In this document: in pieces, positions 1-6,035 of the stretch
How positions within the stretch are numbered: the stretch's first letter is position 1
How the letters are laid out: the number at the start of each line of letters is the position of its first letter
Assembly (NCBI GenBank): GCA_028717525.1
Contig: JAQUNT010000110.1
Coordinates: 1 to 7,093 of the forward strand
DNA: 7,093 nt
DNA from: Elusimicrobiota bacterium
GTDB lineage: Bacteria > Elusimicrobiota > Elusimicrobia > UBA1565 > UBA9628
Direction: 5' to 3'
The notes under the pieces: model-generated
The model's database searches: none
Told to the model about the DNA's origin: nothing
Seen by the model: the letters and a program-made list of their open reading frames with translations, nothing else
Program-made: the position numbers and the translations under genes

Positions 1-812
1 GTGTCCTTCAGGCTGAAGGAGAGCTTGTCGTTCTCCCAGTCCAGCCTCTTGATGACCACCTCGACCGCCTGGCCCACGGAGAGCGCGTCGCTGACGTTCT
101 CGGTGCGGCCGTAGGCGATCTCGGAGACCGGGATGAGCCCCTCGATGCCGCCGATGTCCACGAAGGCCCCGAACTTCTGCAGAGAGGTCACGGTGCCCTG
201 CACCCGCATGCCCTCCTTCAGGGTCTCCTTGAGGGCCTGGGCCCGGCCCTGGCGCTCGATGTCCAGGATGGCCTTGCGCGAGAGCACCACGTTGCGCGCC
301 GCGCACTCGGTGATCTTGAAGGTGAAGGACCTGCCCACGCAGGCGGCGCGCTCCTCGTCCCGGCGCAGGCCCATCTGCGAGAAGGGGCAGAAGGCGCGCG
401 CGCTGGAGCCGATGCGCACCTCGAAGCCGCCCTTGACCTCCCGGACCACGACGCCCTGCACCGGGATGCCGCTCTGGAACGCGTCCTGGAGCTGGGCCTG
501 GGCCCCGGGTCCGAAGCCGATCTTGGTCGTGAAGCGCAGGTCGTGGCCGGGAGAGGGCAGGTAGTAGGCGCGGACCTTGTCGCCCTCCTTCACGGTGAGG
601 TTGCCCTCGGCATCGAGCAGTTCCTTGCGCTCGACCTGGCCCTCGCCCTTGCGGCCCACGTTGATGAAGATTGTGTCGGGCGCGATCTTGACAATGGCCG
701 CCTCCACCATCTGGCCGGGCGTGAACCTGCCGCTGTCCTGGGAGCTGGCTTTGAGGAGCTCCTCGAAATTCTCCTGGTCTTCGGCTGAGCCGGCGGGTTG
801 GTCTTCGTTCAT
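1..812 (-). CDS. S1 RNA-binding domain protein (30S ribosomal protein S1 type), C-terminus cut by window edge
   Basis: The reading frame opens at ATG 812 and stays open to base 3, giving 270 visible residues. Three S1 (OB-fold) RNA-binding domains follow an acidic N-terminus: about residues 33-96 (PGQMVEAAIVKI, INVGRKGEGQV), 116-181 (VKGGFEVRIG, then AFCPFSQM) and 200-269 (GMRVQGTV, FGAFVDIGGIEGLIPVSEI, DKLSFSLKD). The third is the most canonical. Proteins of this family bind mRNA, and true S1 helps load it onto the 30S subunit in the cytoplasm. Ribosomal S1 proteins have four to six such domains, so more should lie beyond the edge. The second domain, with its AFCPFSQ motif, resembles S1 paralogues I associate with Deltaproteobacteria and spirochaetes, so I do not assign rpsA firmly. 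The start is supported by GGAG (821-824) eight bases upstream and a TATAAT box at 843-848. Confidence 0.93.
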   Translation of the reverse strand, partial: MNEDQPAGSAEDQENFEELLKASSQDSGRFTPGQMVEAAIVKIAPDTIFINVGRKGEGQVERKELLDAEGNLTVKEGDKVRAYYLPSPGHDLRFTTKIGFGPGAQAQLQDAFQSGIPVQGVVVREVKGGFEVRIGSSARAFCPFSQMGLRRDEERAACVGRSFTFKITECAARNVVLSRKAILDIERQGRAQALKETLKEGMRVQGTVTSLQKFGAFVDIGGIEGLIPVSEIAYGRTENVSDALSVGQAVEVVIKRLDWENDKLSFSLKD

Positions 813-842
813 GAAAAGGTCTCCGTTGCGAGGTGGGGCTCT

Positions 843-848
843 ATTATA
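843..848 (-). promoter_or_regulatory. -10 box of the S1-domain gene
   Basis: The minus strand reads a perfect TATAAT here. It predicts a transcript start near 836, a leader of about 24 bases and a Shine-Dalgarno GGAG at 821-824. No good TTGACA is found 16-18 bp upstream, where the sequence is GC-rich. A 10-bp self-complementary stretch, CCCGCGCGGG (864-873), overlaps the expected -35 position. Confidence 0.55.
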
Positions 849-933
849 GCGATTTTCACGCCTCCCGCGCGGGCCGGGACCAGGCCCACGGTTCTTAGGA
901 CCTTCAGCCCTGGAGGGGACGCCTCGAACCCCT

Positions 934-939
934 TATCCT
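934..939 (+). promoter_or_regulatory. Possible -10 box for a leaderless transcript of the gene at 947
   Basis: TATCCT ends seven bases before the ATG at 947. This matches the TANNNT-N7-ATG spacing seen for leaderless mRNAs in several phyla. The only purine-rich Shine-Dalgarno-like run, TGGAGGGG at 911-918, is almost 30 bases from the ATG and so too far to serve it. No convincing -35 is present. Confidence 0.25.
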
Positions 940-946
940 ACCCTAT

Positions 947-2542
947 ATGAGCAAGCTTGCCGCAGTCGTAGCAGCGATCGGGCTCTGCTCGGTCGGGGCA
1001 GCGTCCGCGGCCGTGGTCGGCAGGGTCCAGGCCCCGGTCTCTCCCTTGTCCCGGCTGGGCTCCGTGCTGAGCGTCCTGCCCCGGCAGGCCCCTTCCGCCG
1101 CGCCGCTCCGCGGCCCGTCGCTGGTCCCCGGCTTGGCGGCCGCGCCGCAGCTCGCCGCGCGCGGCGCCCTGCACGACCCGGCCCGCGCCGCCGTGCTGGT
1201 GGAGCGCGGCCTGGCCCTGGAGGCCCCCCCTTCCGCCGCGGCGCCGGCCGAGCCGGCCTCGGCGGTCAAGACCTTGGAAGCCGTCAATTCCGTGCTCAAG
1301 GATTTCTCCGCGGAGGAGCTGCGCTCCATGCCCGAGGAGAAGCTCAGCCGGCTGGCGGGCCTGGTCTTGGACCAGGCTTCCGGCGGCGGACCGGCGGCCG
1401 CGATCGCAGCCGTGGCGGACCTGGCTGAAGCGAACCTGGCCAAGGTCGAGCGGCTCCGCTCCCGGCCCGTGCAGGAGAGGCTCATCAATCCGGGCCACCC
1501 CGATTCCCATGCCGACATGATCGACGCCTCGGGAGTGCCCGAGCGCGTGCGGGCCGTGCCCCACGAGGGCGTGGTCTACCGCCACTACACCACGGCCGAG
1601 GGCCTGCGGAGCATATTGGAGGGCGGCGGGCTCTGGAACGGCTTCATGCCCTACGTGGAGATGGCCCAAGGCGTGTACAAGAAGACCTTCAAGGACCTGA
1701 CCGGGGTGTTCCTCACCTTGCCCGGGGTACCCGGCGACCATGTGGGCGTGCCGGCGCGGGAGTTCACCCATTACGTGGACGTGATGGTCCCCAAGTCCCT
1801 CCCCCTGCTCGACGTGGAGAAGAGCCGGATATTCCTCATCCCCCTGCCCGGCCGCACCCGCTCCTGGCTGGCGGACATCTACCGCCGCTGGACCGGGGGC
1901 GGCGACGCCGGCATGTACGCGGAGAGCGCGGCGCGGCTCGACGCGGAAGGCGGTCCCGGGCCGGAGCTGGCGGTGCCGCTGCCCGTGGTCGACTACGGAG
2001 AGGTCGGCTCCCCGGGGCGCCTGGCCGGGCTCCTGGAGGACGCGCGCCAAGCCACGCAGAAGGCCGTCGCCGCGATATTGAGGAAGAAGGAAGCCGGGAC
2101 CAAGGTCACCAAGGTCCTGGCCAACACCGACACCAAGACCATCACGGAATACTCGGGCGTCCCTTCCCGGGTCGAGCGCCTGGAGACCAAGGGCAAGGTC
2201 TACCGGCACTGGATCCGCAGCGCCGAGACCTTCCAGGCCATCCTGCGCTCCCGCATCCTCAAGGCCGGGCCGACCTCCTACGTGGAGTTCACGGGCGGCC
2301 GCGGCGCCTTCATCAAGGACATCTACCCGGACCTGCGCGGGGTGTTCTTCACCACGCCCGAGCATTCGGCCGGGGAATCCCGGGTCATGGCCGAAGACGT
2401 CCCCTACTACATCGACTTCGAGGTCCCCGAAGGCGTGGCCGCCCTGCGCCTCGACGGCGACGACGTGCTCATGATCCCGGCCGAGCCCGGCGCCGAGATC
2501 CCGGTCCGGATACTGGGGTCCAGCGCCCAGCCCGCCCTCTAG
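947..2542 (+). CDS. Secreted protein with two copies of an ART/HYD1-like domain, function unknown
   Basis: The protein has 531 residues. I do not recognise it as a named family. A signal peptide (residues 1 to about 21, hydrophobic core LAAVVAAIGLCSVGAA, likely cut after ASA) indicates export. Residues 25-105 are a low-complexity Ala/Pro/Leu-rich region. Residues 106-180 form a probable helical segment. The rest contains two diverged copies of one domain, at about 196-303 and 404-518. Shared marks are GVP-x-RV, VYRH (210-213 and 418-421), an IL...L helix, YVE (236-238 and 445-447), KD...DL and GVF-x-T (253-257 and 465-469), then Y-x-D and VP. The pattern of an N-terminal (Y)RHYTT, a helix ending ILEGGGL and a later GVFLT strand recalls HYD1-type ADP-ribosyltransferase folds; that is inference. 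Copy 2 has RHWIR instead of RHYTT and may be inactive. No Shine-Dalgarno precedes the start. The gene ends one base from the convergent protease gene. Confidence 0.85.
   Translation: MSKLAAVVAAIGLCSVGAASAAVVGRVQAPVSPLSRLGSVLSVLPRQAPSAAPLRGPSLVPGLAAAPQLAARGALHDPARAAVLVERGLALEAPPSAAAPAEPASAVKTLEAVNSVLKDFSAEELRSMPEEKLSRLAGLVLDQASGGGPAAAIAAVADLAEANLAKVERLRSRPVQERLINPGHPDSHADMIDASGVPERVRAVPHEGVVYRHYTTAEGLRSILEGGGLWNGFMPYVEMAQGVYKKTFKDLTGVFLTLPGVPGDHVGVPAREFTHYVDVMVPKSLPLLDVEKSRIFLIPLPGRTRSWLADIYRRWTGGGDAGMYAESAARLDAEGGPGPELAVPLPVVDYGEVGSPGRLAGLLEDARQATQKAVAAILRKKEAGTKVTKVLANTDTKTITEYSGVPSRVERLETKGKVYRHWIRSAETFQAILRSRILKAGPTSYVEFTGGRGAFIKDIYPDLRGVFFTTPEHSAGESRVMAEDVPYYIDFEVPEGVAALRLDGDDVLMIPAEPGAEIPVRILGSSAQPAL
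1532..1855 (+). repeat. Domain copy 1 of the duplicated module in the secreted protein
   Basis: This encodes residues 196-303. It keeps the fuller motif set: VYRHYTT (210-216), GLRSILEGGGL, YVE (236-238) and GVFLT (253-257). It aligns along its length with residues 404-518. The copies are too diverged to form a DNA-level repeat, so the duplication is old. Confidence 0.7.
2156..2500 (+). repeat. Domain copy 2 of the duplicated module in the secreted protein
   Basis: This encodes residues 404-518. It retains GVPSRV, VYRH (418-421), YVE (445-447) and GVFFT (465-469). It has lost the YTT after the histidine (WIR instead) and the glycine-rich helix end. The 100-residue linker from copy 1 is rich in basic residues. 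Confidence 0.65.
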
Positions 2543-2543
2543 A

Positions 2544-3323
2544 TCAGCGCCAATCCTCGCAGATGGCGGCTATGCCGTGGAAGCCGTTGACGAGGATGTG
2601 CGCCAAAATCACGGAGCGCAGGGATCCCGACACTGCCAATGTCACGGCGAAGACCGCGCCCATAGCAGCGTAGATTGCGTAGTCCGCCGCGGAGGACAGA
2701 CCGTGGAAAGTCGCGAAGACCACGCTACTGGCAGCCAGGAAAACTGCCAAGCCACGGCACCCCCGGCCGCGCAGGAAAGCGAAGAAGCCGCCTCTATAGA
2801 AGAGTTCCTCGTTGATGCCGGTCAGGATGGTCCCCAGGACGAAAACCACGTACTTCCCGGCTCCGGCCGAAGCCATGTTCCGGTCCCATTTCTCCGCAGC
2901 CGCCCAATTCGAAGGACCCGGGCCTCTGTTGAGGAACGATTCACCTGCGACAATGACCAGAGCGGCGCACCCCAGCGCCCAAGCAAGTTCCCGGCCCGCG
3001 TTCTTGCCGGAGAAGGCGTTCCAGCCGGCGGCATCCCAGCCCCTGGACTCGCAACGCAATCTCCAGGAGATGACCAGCCACAAGAGGACCAAGACTCCGC
3101 CCTTGCCCGCGACCTCCCCCCACCAATCCGGAGGGAGCAGGAACGCCAGCCGGCGGTACGCGTCAGGCTCCCTCAGCAGGGTGGATGCGGCGAAATAGAC
3201 CCCAGTCACCAGGAACAGTGATAACACGGACGGCGAGCGGAGCCCGGTCCCCCCGGGCCCCGCTCCTTCTTCGTTCATCGCTCCGTCTCGGCCCGCCATC
3301 GTCTCAGCGCGTCGCCTTGTCAT
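2544..3323 (-). CDS. CPBP/CAAX-type intramembrane metalloprotease (Abi family)
   Basis: The protein has up to 259 residues and several hydrophobic segments (about 32-50, 75-88, 113-127, 157-171, 190-206 and 212-232), so it sits in the inner membrane. The three family motifs are present in order: EELFYR (172-177; the EExxxR glutamates and arginine), FATFH (203-207; FxxxH) and HILVN (242-246; HxxxN). In this family these residues hold the catalytic zinc site of Rce1-like proteases; bacterial members act in peptide or bacteriocin maturation, immunity and membrane protein handling. The substrate here is unknown. ATG 3323 overlaps the end of the upstream secreted-protein gene by 20 bases and has GGAGG three bases ahead, suggesting translational coupling. 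ATGs at 3299 and 3278 are alternatives. Base composition is visibly less GC-extreme than in the flanking genes. The gene probably shares the sigma-54 transcript of its upstream neighbour. Confidence 0.9.
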   Translation of the reverse strand: MTRRRAETMAGRDGAMNEEGAGPGGTGLRSPSVLSLFLVTGVYFAASTLLREPDAYRRLAFLLPPDWWGEVAGKGGVLVLLWLVISWRLRCESRGWDAAGWNAFSGKNAGRELAWALGCAALVIVAGESFLNRGPGPSNWAAAEKWDRNMASAGAGKYVVFVLGTILTGINEELFYRGGFFAFLRGRGCRGLAVFLAASSVVFATFHGLSSAADYAIYAAMGAVFAVTLAVSGSLRSVILAHILVNGFHGIAAICEDWR

Positions 3324-4125
3324 CGCCCTCCGAACAGGTGCCCTTCACGCGGCACCCACCGTACTCGTCCCGGGCGTCCTTGAAGTAGTCGTGGTTCTCC
3401 ACGCGCCGCTCGATCTCCCGGAAGATGGGCTTCGTCACGTCTTCATAGAACTTGCCGGGTTCGCTATGGCAGCCCTCCGAATCGCCGCAGTCCGCGACGT
3501 GGAACGCGGGCTGCGGGATCTCGCCGGCCTTGCTCCAGTCGACGCGCGCCAAGGACGGGATGGCGGCGGCCAGGGGCTCCTTGGGCTCCGGGTCGCAGGG
3601 CACGTAGTCGCCGCACGGCTCGGGGCGGGGCTTGATGCCCTCAGGCAGCTTCGCCGTCGGAGCCGGAACGTAGACCACGGCCGAGCCGTTGTCCGAGCCC
3701 ACCGCGTCCTTGAGCCCCTCGGAGTTGGAGAAGAGCTGGTCGAGGCCCGCGGCGGCCTGGGTCATGTCCCCTCCGGCCACGGACTTGCCGATGCCCTCCA
3801 TCTGCATGCCCAGTCGGCTGAGCCCCTCGGCCGCAGCCGGCGCGGTAGTATGCTTCCGATAGTCCTCAGAGTAAGGGACGCACCTCGCCTGGCAGGTGCG
3901 GCGGTCGATGACCGGCTGGTAGCCCCGAGAGCAGTCGATATCCATAGGCGGGCAGCACCGGTCCGGATCTTCCTCTATGTGGCCGCAGCCCTCGGGGATG
4001 AGGCAGGGCTGCGGATGCGGGTAGTAGCCCCTGGACTCCTGCGCCCGCGCGGCCGATCCGGCGACCATGAGGCACAAGCCTAGCAAAAACAGCATCCCGA
4101 CTCGGCGATTCTCCCGGCTCTCCAT
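3304..4125 (-). CDS. Cysteine-rich secreted protein of unknown function, sigma-54 promoted
   Basis: The protein has 273 residues with no family I recognise. The start is ATG 4125, with GGAGGA nine bases upstream; an open frame extending to 4260 lacks a ribosome-binding site and would bury the signal peptide. The signal peptide covers residues 1-28 (core MLFLLGLCLMVAGSAA), with a clear A-R-A|Q cleavage site. The mature part has 13 cysteines. Eight form four C-x5-C pairs (41/47, 171/177, 213/219, 258/264), and the others cluster at 57, 58, 65, 78 and 82. This suggests a disulfide-bonded protein in the periplasm or outside the cell. A cysteine-free central region (about 95-165) is Ala/Gly-rich and helical, followed by a Pro-rich stretch. 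The gene lies downstream of a -24/-12 promoter at 4185-4200 and overlaps the protease gene after it, so the two probably form an operon. Confidence 0.85.
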   Translation of the reverse strand: MESRENRRVGMLFLLGLCLMVAGSAARAQESRGYYPHPQPCLIPEGCGHIEEDPDRCCPPMDIDCSRGYQPVIDRRTCQARCVPYSEDYRKHTTAPAAAEGLSRLGMQMEGIGKSVAGGDMTQAAAGLDQLFSNSEGLKDAVGSDNGSAVVYVPAPTAKLPEGIKPRPEPCGDYVPCDPEPKEPLAAAIPSLARVDWSKAGEIPQPAFHVADCGDSEGCHSEPGKFYEDVTKPIFREIERRVENHDYFKDARDEYGGCRVKGTCSEGDDKATR

Positions 4126-4184
4126 GATGACATGTCCTCCGTTCTGGTTTCTGTGCGTCTTATGTCTTGCCACACCCTCTCCGG

Positions 4185-4200
4185 AGCAATAAAGATGCCG
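4185..4200 (-). promoter_or_regulatory. Sigma-54 (-24/-12) promoter for the cysteine-rich protein and protease
   Basis: On the minus strand the site reads CGGCATCTTTATTGCT. It has the invariant GG (4199-4198) and GC (4187-4186) with exactly 10 bases between, plus the TTGC of the -12 element. The sigma-54 consensus is TGGCAC-N5-TTGCW. Transcription should start near 4174, giving a leader of about 49 bases. Sixteen of 18 core bases are shared with the site at 5993-6008. Confidence 0.8.
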
Positions 4201-4254
4201 TGGGAATGGCGATAGGAACGCGCCGAAAGCCCGGATAATTGGTATAGTTGAATC

Positions 4255-4266
4255 TCTCATTTGAGA
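4255..4266. promoter_or_regulatory. Palindrome, candidate binding site of the enhancer-binding protein
   Basis: TCTCA-TT-TGAGA has perfect 5-base arms with a 2-base spacer. It lies about 80-92 bp upstream of the predicted sigma-54 start at 4174, a usual place for activator sites of this class. It is also 30-40 bp before the activator's own ATG, so it could serve autoregulation. With arms this short, a chance occurrence is possible. Confidence 0.35.
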
Positions 4267-4295
4267 TGATTTCGACTCATTCAGGAGAATCGCCC

Positions 4296-5660
4296 ATGAA
4301 AAAGCTCAAGATCCTGGTCGTGGAGGACGACGCCCTGGCCCAGAAGGCCATGTCCAAGCACCTGGCGGAGCACTCCGTGGCTCTGGCCTCAGACCTCAAG
4401 TCCGCCCTAGCCGCTCTGGATTCCTCGCGCTTCGACATCTGCTTCATCGACCTGCGCCTGGGCGAGGCGGACCGCGGCTGCTCCGGCCTCAAGGTCATCC
4501 CCCGGGCCGCGGCCAAGGGCGCCTACCCCGTGGTCATGTCCGCCTCGGAGTCCGAGGAGATGATCAACCAGGCCTACGCCTTGGGCTGCAAGGACTTCTA
4601 CGCCAAAGGCAACGAGGCCGCCAACATCGGGGCGGTGCTGGCCCAGTTCCGCCACAGCCAGGCGGGCTTCGACGCGGGCTTCGTCTTCTCCAGCCAGTTC
4701 GTCACCGAGGACCCGGCCACCAAGGCCGGCGTGCTCGAGGCCGTCAGGTACGCGCCCTCGGACCTGCCCATCATGATCCTGGGCCCGTCCGGCACGGGCA
4801 AGACCAGCCTGGGCCGCATCATCCACGAGCAGTCCCGCAGGCCGGGAGCCTTCGTGGCCATCAACTGCTCCGCCTACACCGAGGACCTGCTGGAGGCCGA
4901 GCTCTTCGGCTATCGCAAGGGCGCCTTCACCGGGGCGGCCGAGGGCCGCAAGGGGCGGCTCCTACAGGCCCACCAGGGTACGCTCTTCCTCGACGAGATC
5001 GGCGCCATGAGCCTGGACATGCAGACCAAGCTGCTCAAGGCCGTGGAGGAGCGTTCCTTCTATCCCGTGGGCTCGGACAAGCCGGAGACCTCCGAGTTCC
5101 GCATCGTCAGCGCCACCCTGGAGGACCTGCAGAAGCTCATCTCCCAGAACCGCATGCGCTTCGACTTCTTCCAGCGCGTGCACGGCCTCACCGTGAGCCT
5201 CAAGCCCCTGGCCGAGCGGCGCTGCGACATCCTGCCTTTGATCCGATTCTTCACCCGGGGCGGCAAGCGCATCTCCTTCACCAAGGAGGCCAAGGATTTC
5301 CTGCTCGGCTATTCGTGGCCGGGCAACGCGCGCCAACTCAAGAAACTGCTGGAACTGCTGGCCGCCGGGACCGAGGGCCAGGTGGGACTCGAGCTGGTCC
5401 GCCGGCACCTGAGCCAGAATCCGGGCCGGCCGGCGGCCCCCGCCGACCTGGGCGTGGAGGAGGCCTGGTATCGCCACGCCCTGGAGCAAGGCCTGCCCGA
5501 GACCGTGGACCGCTTCGTCGCGGAGATCGTCCGGCGCAACCTGGCCGAGAACCACGGCAAGAAGGTCAAGACCCTCTCGGCCCTGAGGATATCGAACCGG
5601 CTGCTATACTCGACGCTGAAGCAGCTCGATGATCCGGGTCGGAGCGAAGGGCTTGGCTAG
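4296..5660 (+). CDS. Sigma-54-dependent response regulator (REC-AAA+-Fis, NtrC type)
   Basis: The protein has 454 residues. The start is ATG 4296, because AGGAGA lies seven bases upstream and the receiver begins at once; a TTG at 4248 is unlikely. Receiver, residues 1-118: acidic pocket E10-D12, phospho-acceptor D52, S82, K104. AAA+ domain, about 130-370: Walker A GPSGTGKT (163-170), the sigma-54-contacting GAFTGA loop (209-214), Walker B LFLDEI (230-235), arginine fingers R288 and R294, and sensor II WPGNARQL (341-348). A Fis-type helix-turn-helix fills about 405-445 (ISNRLLYSTLKQL). The family hydrolyses ATP to remodel the closed promoter complex of RNA polymerase with RpoN. Oddities: sensor I reads SATLED (272-277), where Asn usually follows the Thr, and K104 is followed by Gly rather than Pro. 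The 3' end overlaps the convergent receiver gene by 57 bases. The partner kinase is not in the window. Confidence 0.95.
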   Translation: MKKLKILVVEDDALAQKAMSKHLAEHSVALASDLKSALAALDSSRFDICFIDLRLGEADRGCSGLKVIPRAAAKGAYPVVMSASESEEMINQAYALGCKDFYAKGNEAANIGAVLAQFRHSQAGFDAGFVFSSQFVTEDPATKAGVLEAVRYAPSDLPIMILGPSGTGKTSLGRIIHEQSRRPGAFVAINCSAYTEDLLEAELFGYRKGAFTGAAEGRKGRLLQAHQGTLFLDEIGAMSLDMQTKLLKAVEERSFYPVGSDKPETSEFRIVSATLEDLQKLISQNRMRFDFFQRVHGLTVSLKPLAERRCDILPLIRFFTRGGKRISFTKEAKDFLLGYSWPGNARQLKKLLELLAAGTEGQVGLELVRRHLSQNPGRPAAPADLGVEEAWYRHALEQGLPETVDRFVAEIVRRNLAENHGKKVKTLSALRISNRLLYSTLKQLDDPGRSEGLG

Positions 5661-5981
5661 GAACGCTCCCAACCCGGCGCGGCTGGCCCGGTCCTCATCG
5701 CCCGGCTTGCCGCTCATCATGACGACCCTGAGCGCCGAATCCTCGAGCAAGAGTCGCTGCGCGACCGCGATGCCGTCGATCCCGTCGCAGAGGTTCACAT
5801 CCACCAGCGCCAGAGCGAAGCGGCTCGGTGAAAAGGCCTTGAAGGCATCCTGACCGTTCTTGACCCCGGCCACGGCCCAGCCCTCCAAGGTCGCGATCAT
5901 GGTCAGAAGACCCAGGACGTCCTCCCGGTCTTCGATAATCAGAATGCAGCGCGGCTCATTGCGCCCCTGGGCGGTCTTCAT
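5604..5981 (-). CDS. Stand-alone receiver protein (CheY-like single-domain response regulator)
   Basis: The protein has 125 residues and consists of a receiver domain only. All key positions are intact: E17-D18 (Mg binding), phospho-acceptor D61 in LVDVNL, S90 in MMSG, and K110-P111 in LAKPF. It has no output domain, so it probably passes phosphoryl groups on, competes for them, or binds a partner protein; which of these cannot be read from sequence. The start ATG 5981 gives a normal receiver N-terminus. It has no standard Shine-Dalgarno (GGGGGC directly precedes it). A sigma-54 promoter at 5993-6008 would start transcription at about 5982, next to the ATG. The gene lies 54 bp downstream of rpoN on the same strand. 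Its last 18 codons plus stop are antisense to the DNA-binding end of the activator gene. Confidence 0.92.
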   Translation of the reverse strand: MKTAQGRNEPRCILIIEDREDVLGLLTMIATLEGWAVAGVKNGQDAFKAFSPSRFALALVDVNLCDGIDGIAVAQRLLLEDSALRVVMMSGKPGDEDRASRAGLGAFLAKPFAPTRIIELLQRRV

Positions 5982-5992
5982 GCCCCCAGCGG

Positions 5993-6008
5993 AGCAATAG
6001 GGATGCCA
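5993..6008 (-). promoter_or_regulatory. Sigma-54 (-24/-12) promoter of the stand-alone receiver gene
   Basis: The minus strand reads TGGCATCCCTATTGCT. It has TGGCA at -24 and TTGCT at -12, with exactly 10 bases between GG and GC, a very good match to the sigma-54 consensus. It fills part of the 54-bp gap after rpoN and closely repeats the site at 4185-4200. The predicted start at about 5982 leaves almost no leader. Confidence 0.75.
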
Positions 6009-6035
6009 TGCCCGGCGGAGACGGCGCAGGAAGAA

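Larger units (their letters stand above)
813..946. other. Divergent intergenic region between the S1-domain gene and the secreted protein gene
   Basis: These 134 bp hold the control signals of two divergent genes. On the left are the ribosome-binding site and TATAAT box of the S1-domain gene. The middle carries CCCGCGCGGG (864-873) followed by GGGCC/GGCCC arms at 871-875 and 883-887. On the right is an AT-richer patch just before the plus-strand ATG at 947. No small ORF or RNA gene is evident. Confidence 0.6.

Noticed and set aside
864..887. GC-rich inverted repeats as a terminator
   Set aside because: The arms are short, no T-run follows on either strand, and the position between two divergent starts does not suit a terminator.
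938..2365. 475-codon open frame on the minus strand opposite the secreted-protein gene
   Set aside because: It is a GC-rich shadow frame of His/Gly/Arg/Gln-rich low-complexity protein with no domain. The plus-strand frame has a signal peptide and a duplicated domain.
2543..2543. Bidirectional terminator between the convergent secreted-protein and protease genes
   Set aside because: Only one base separates the stop codons, and I see no hairpin with a T-run at either 3' end.
3391..4083. 230-codon plus-strand frame opposite the cysteine-rich gene
   Set aside because: It is an Arg/Leu/Ala-rich shadow frame without a ribosome-binding site or domain. The minus-strand gene has a start signal, signal peptide and promoter.
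4207..4222. Possible plus-strand sigma-54 site (TGGCGATAGGAACGCG) ahead of the activator gene
   Set aside because: GG and GC have the right 10-base spacing, but the -12 element is ACGC instead of TTGC and CA is missing after TGGC. Too weak to annotate.
4243..4248. TATAGT as a -10 box for the activator gene
   Set aside because: The box is fair and well placed, but there is no -35 match 16-18 bp upstream, so it is not listed as a feature.
4126..4260. N-terminal extension of the cysteine-rich protein to a start at 4260
   Set aside because: The extension would span the sigma-54 promoter, has no ribosome-binding site and would place 45 residues ahead of a clear signal peptide.
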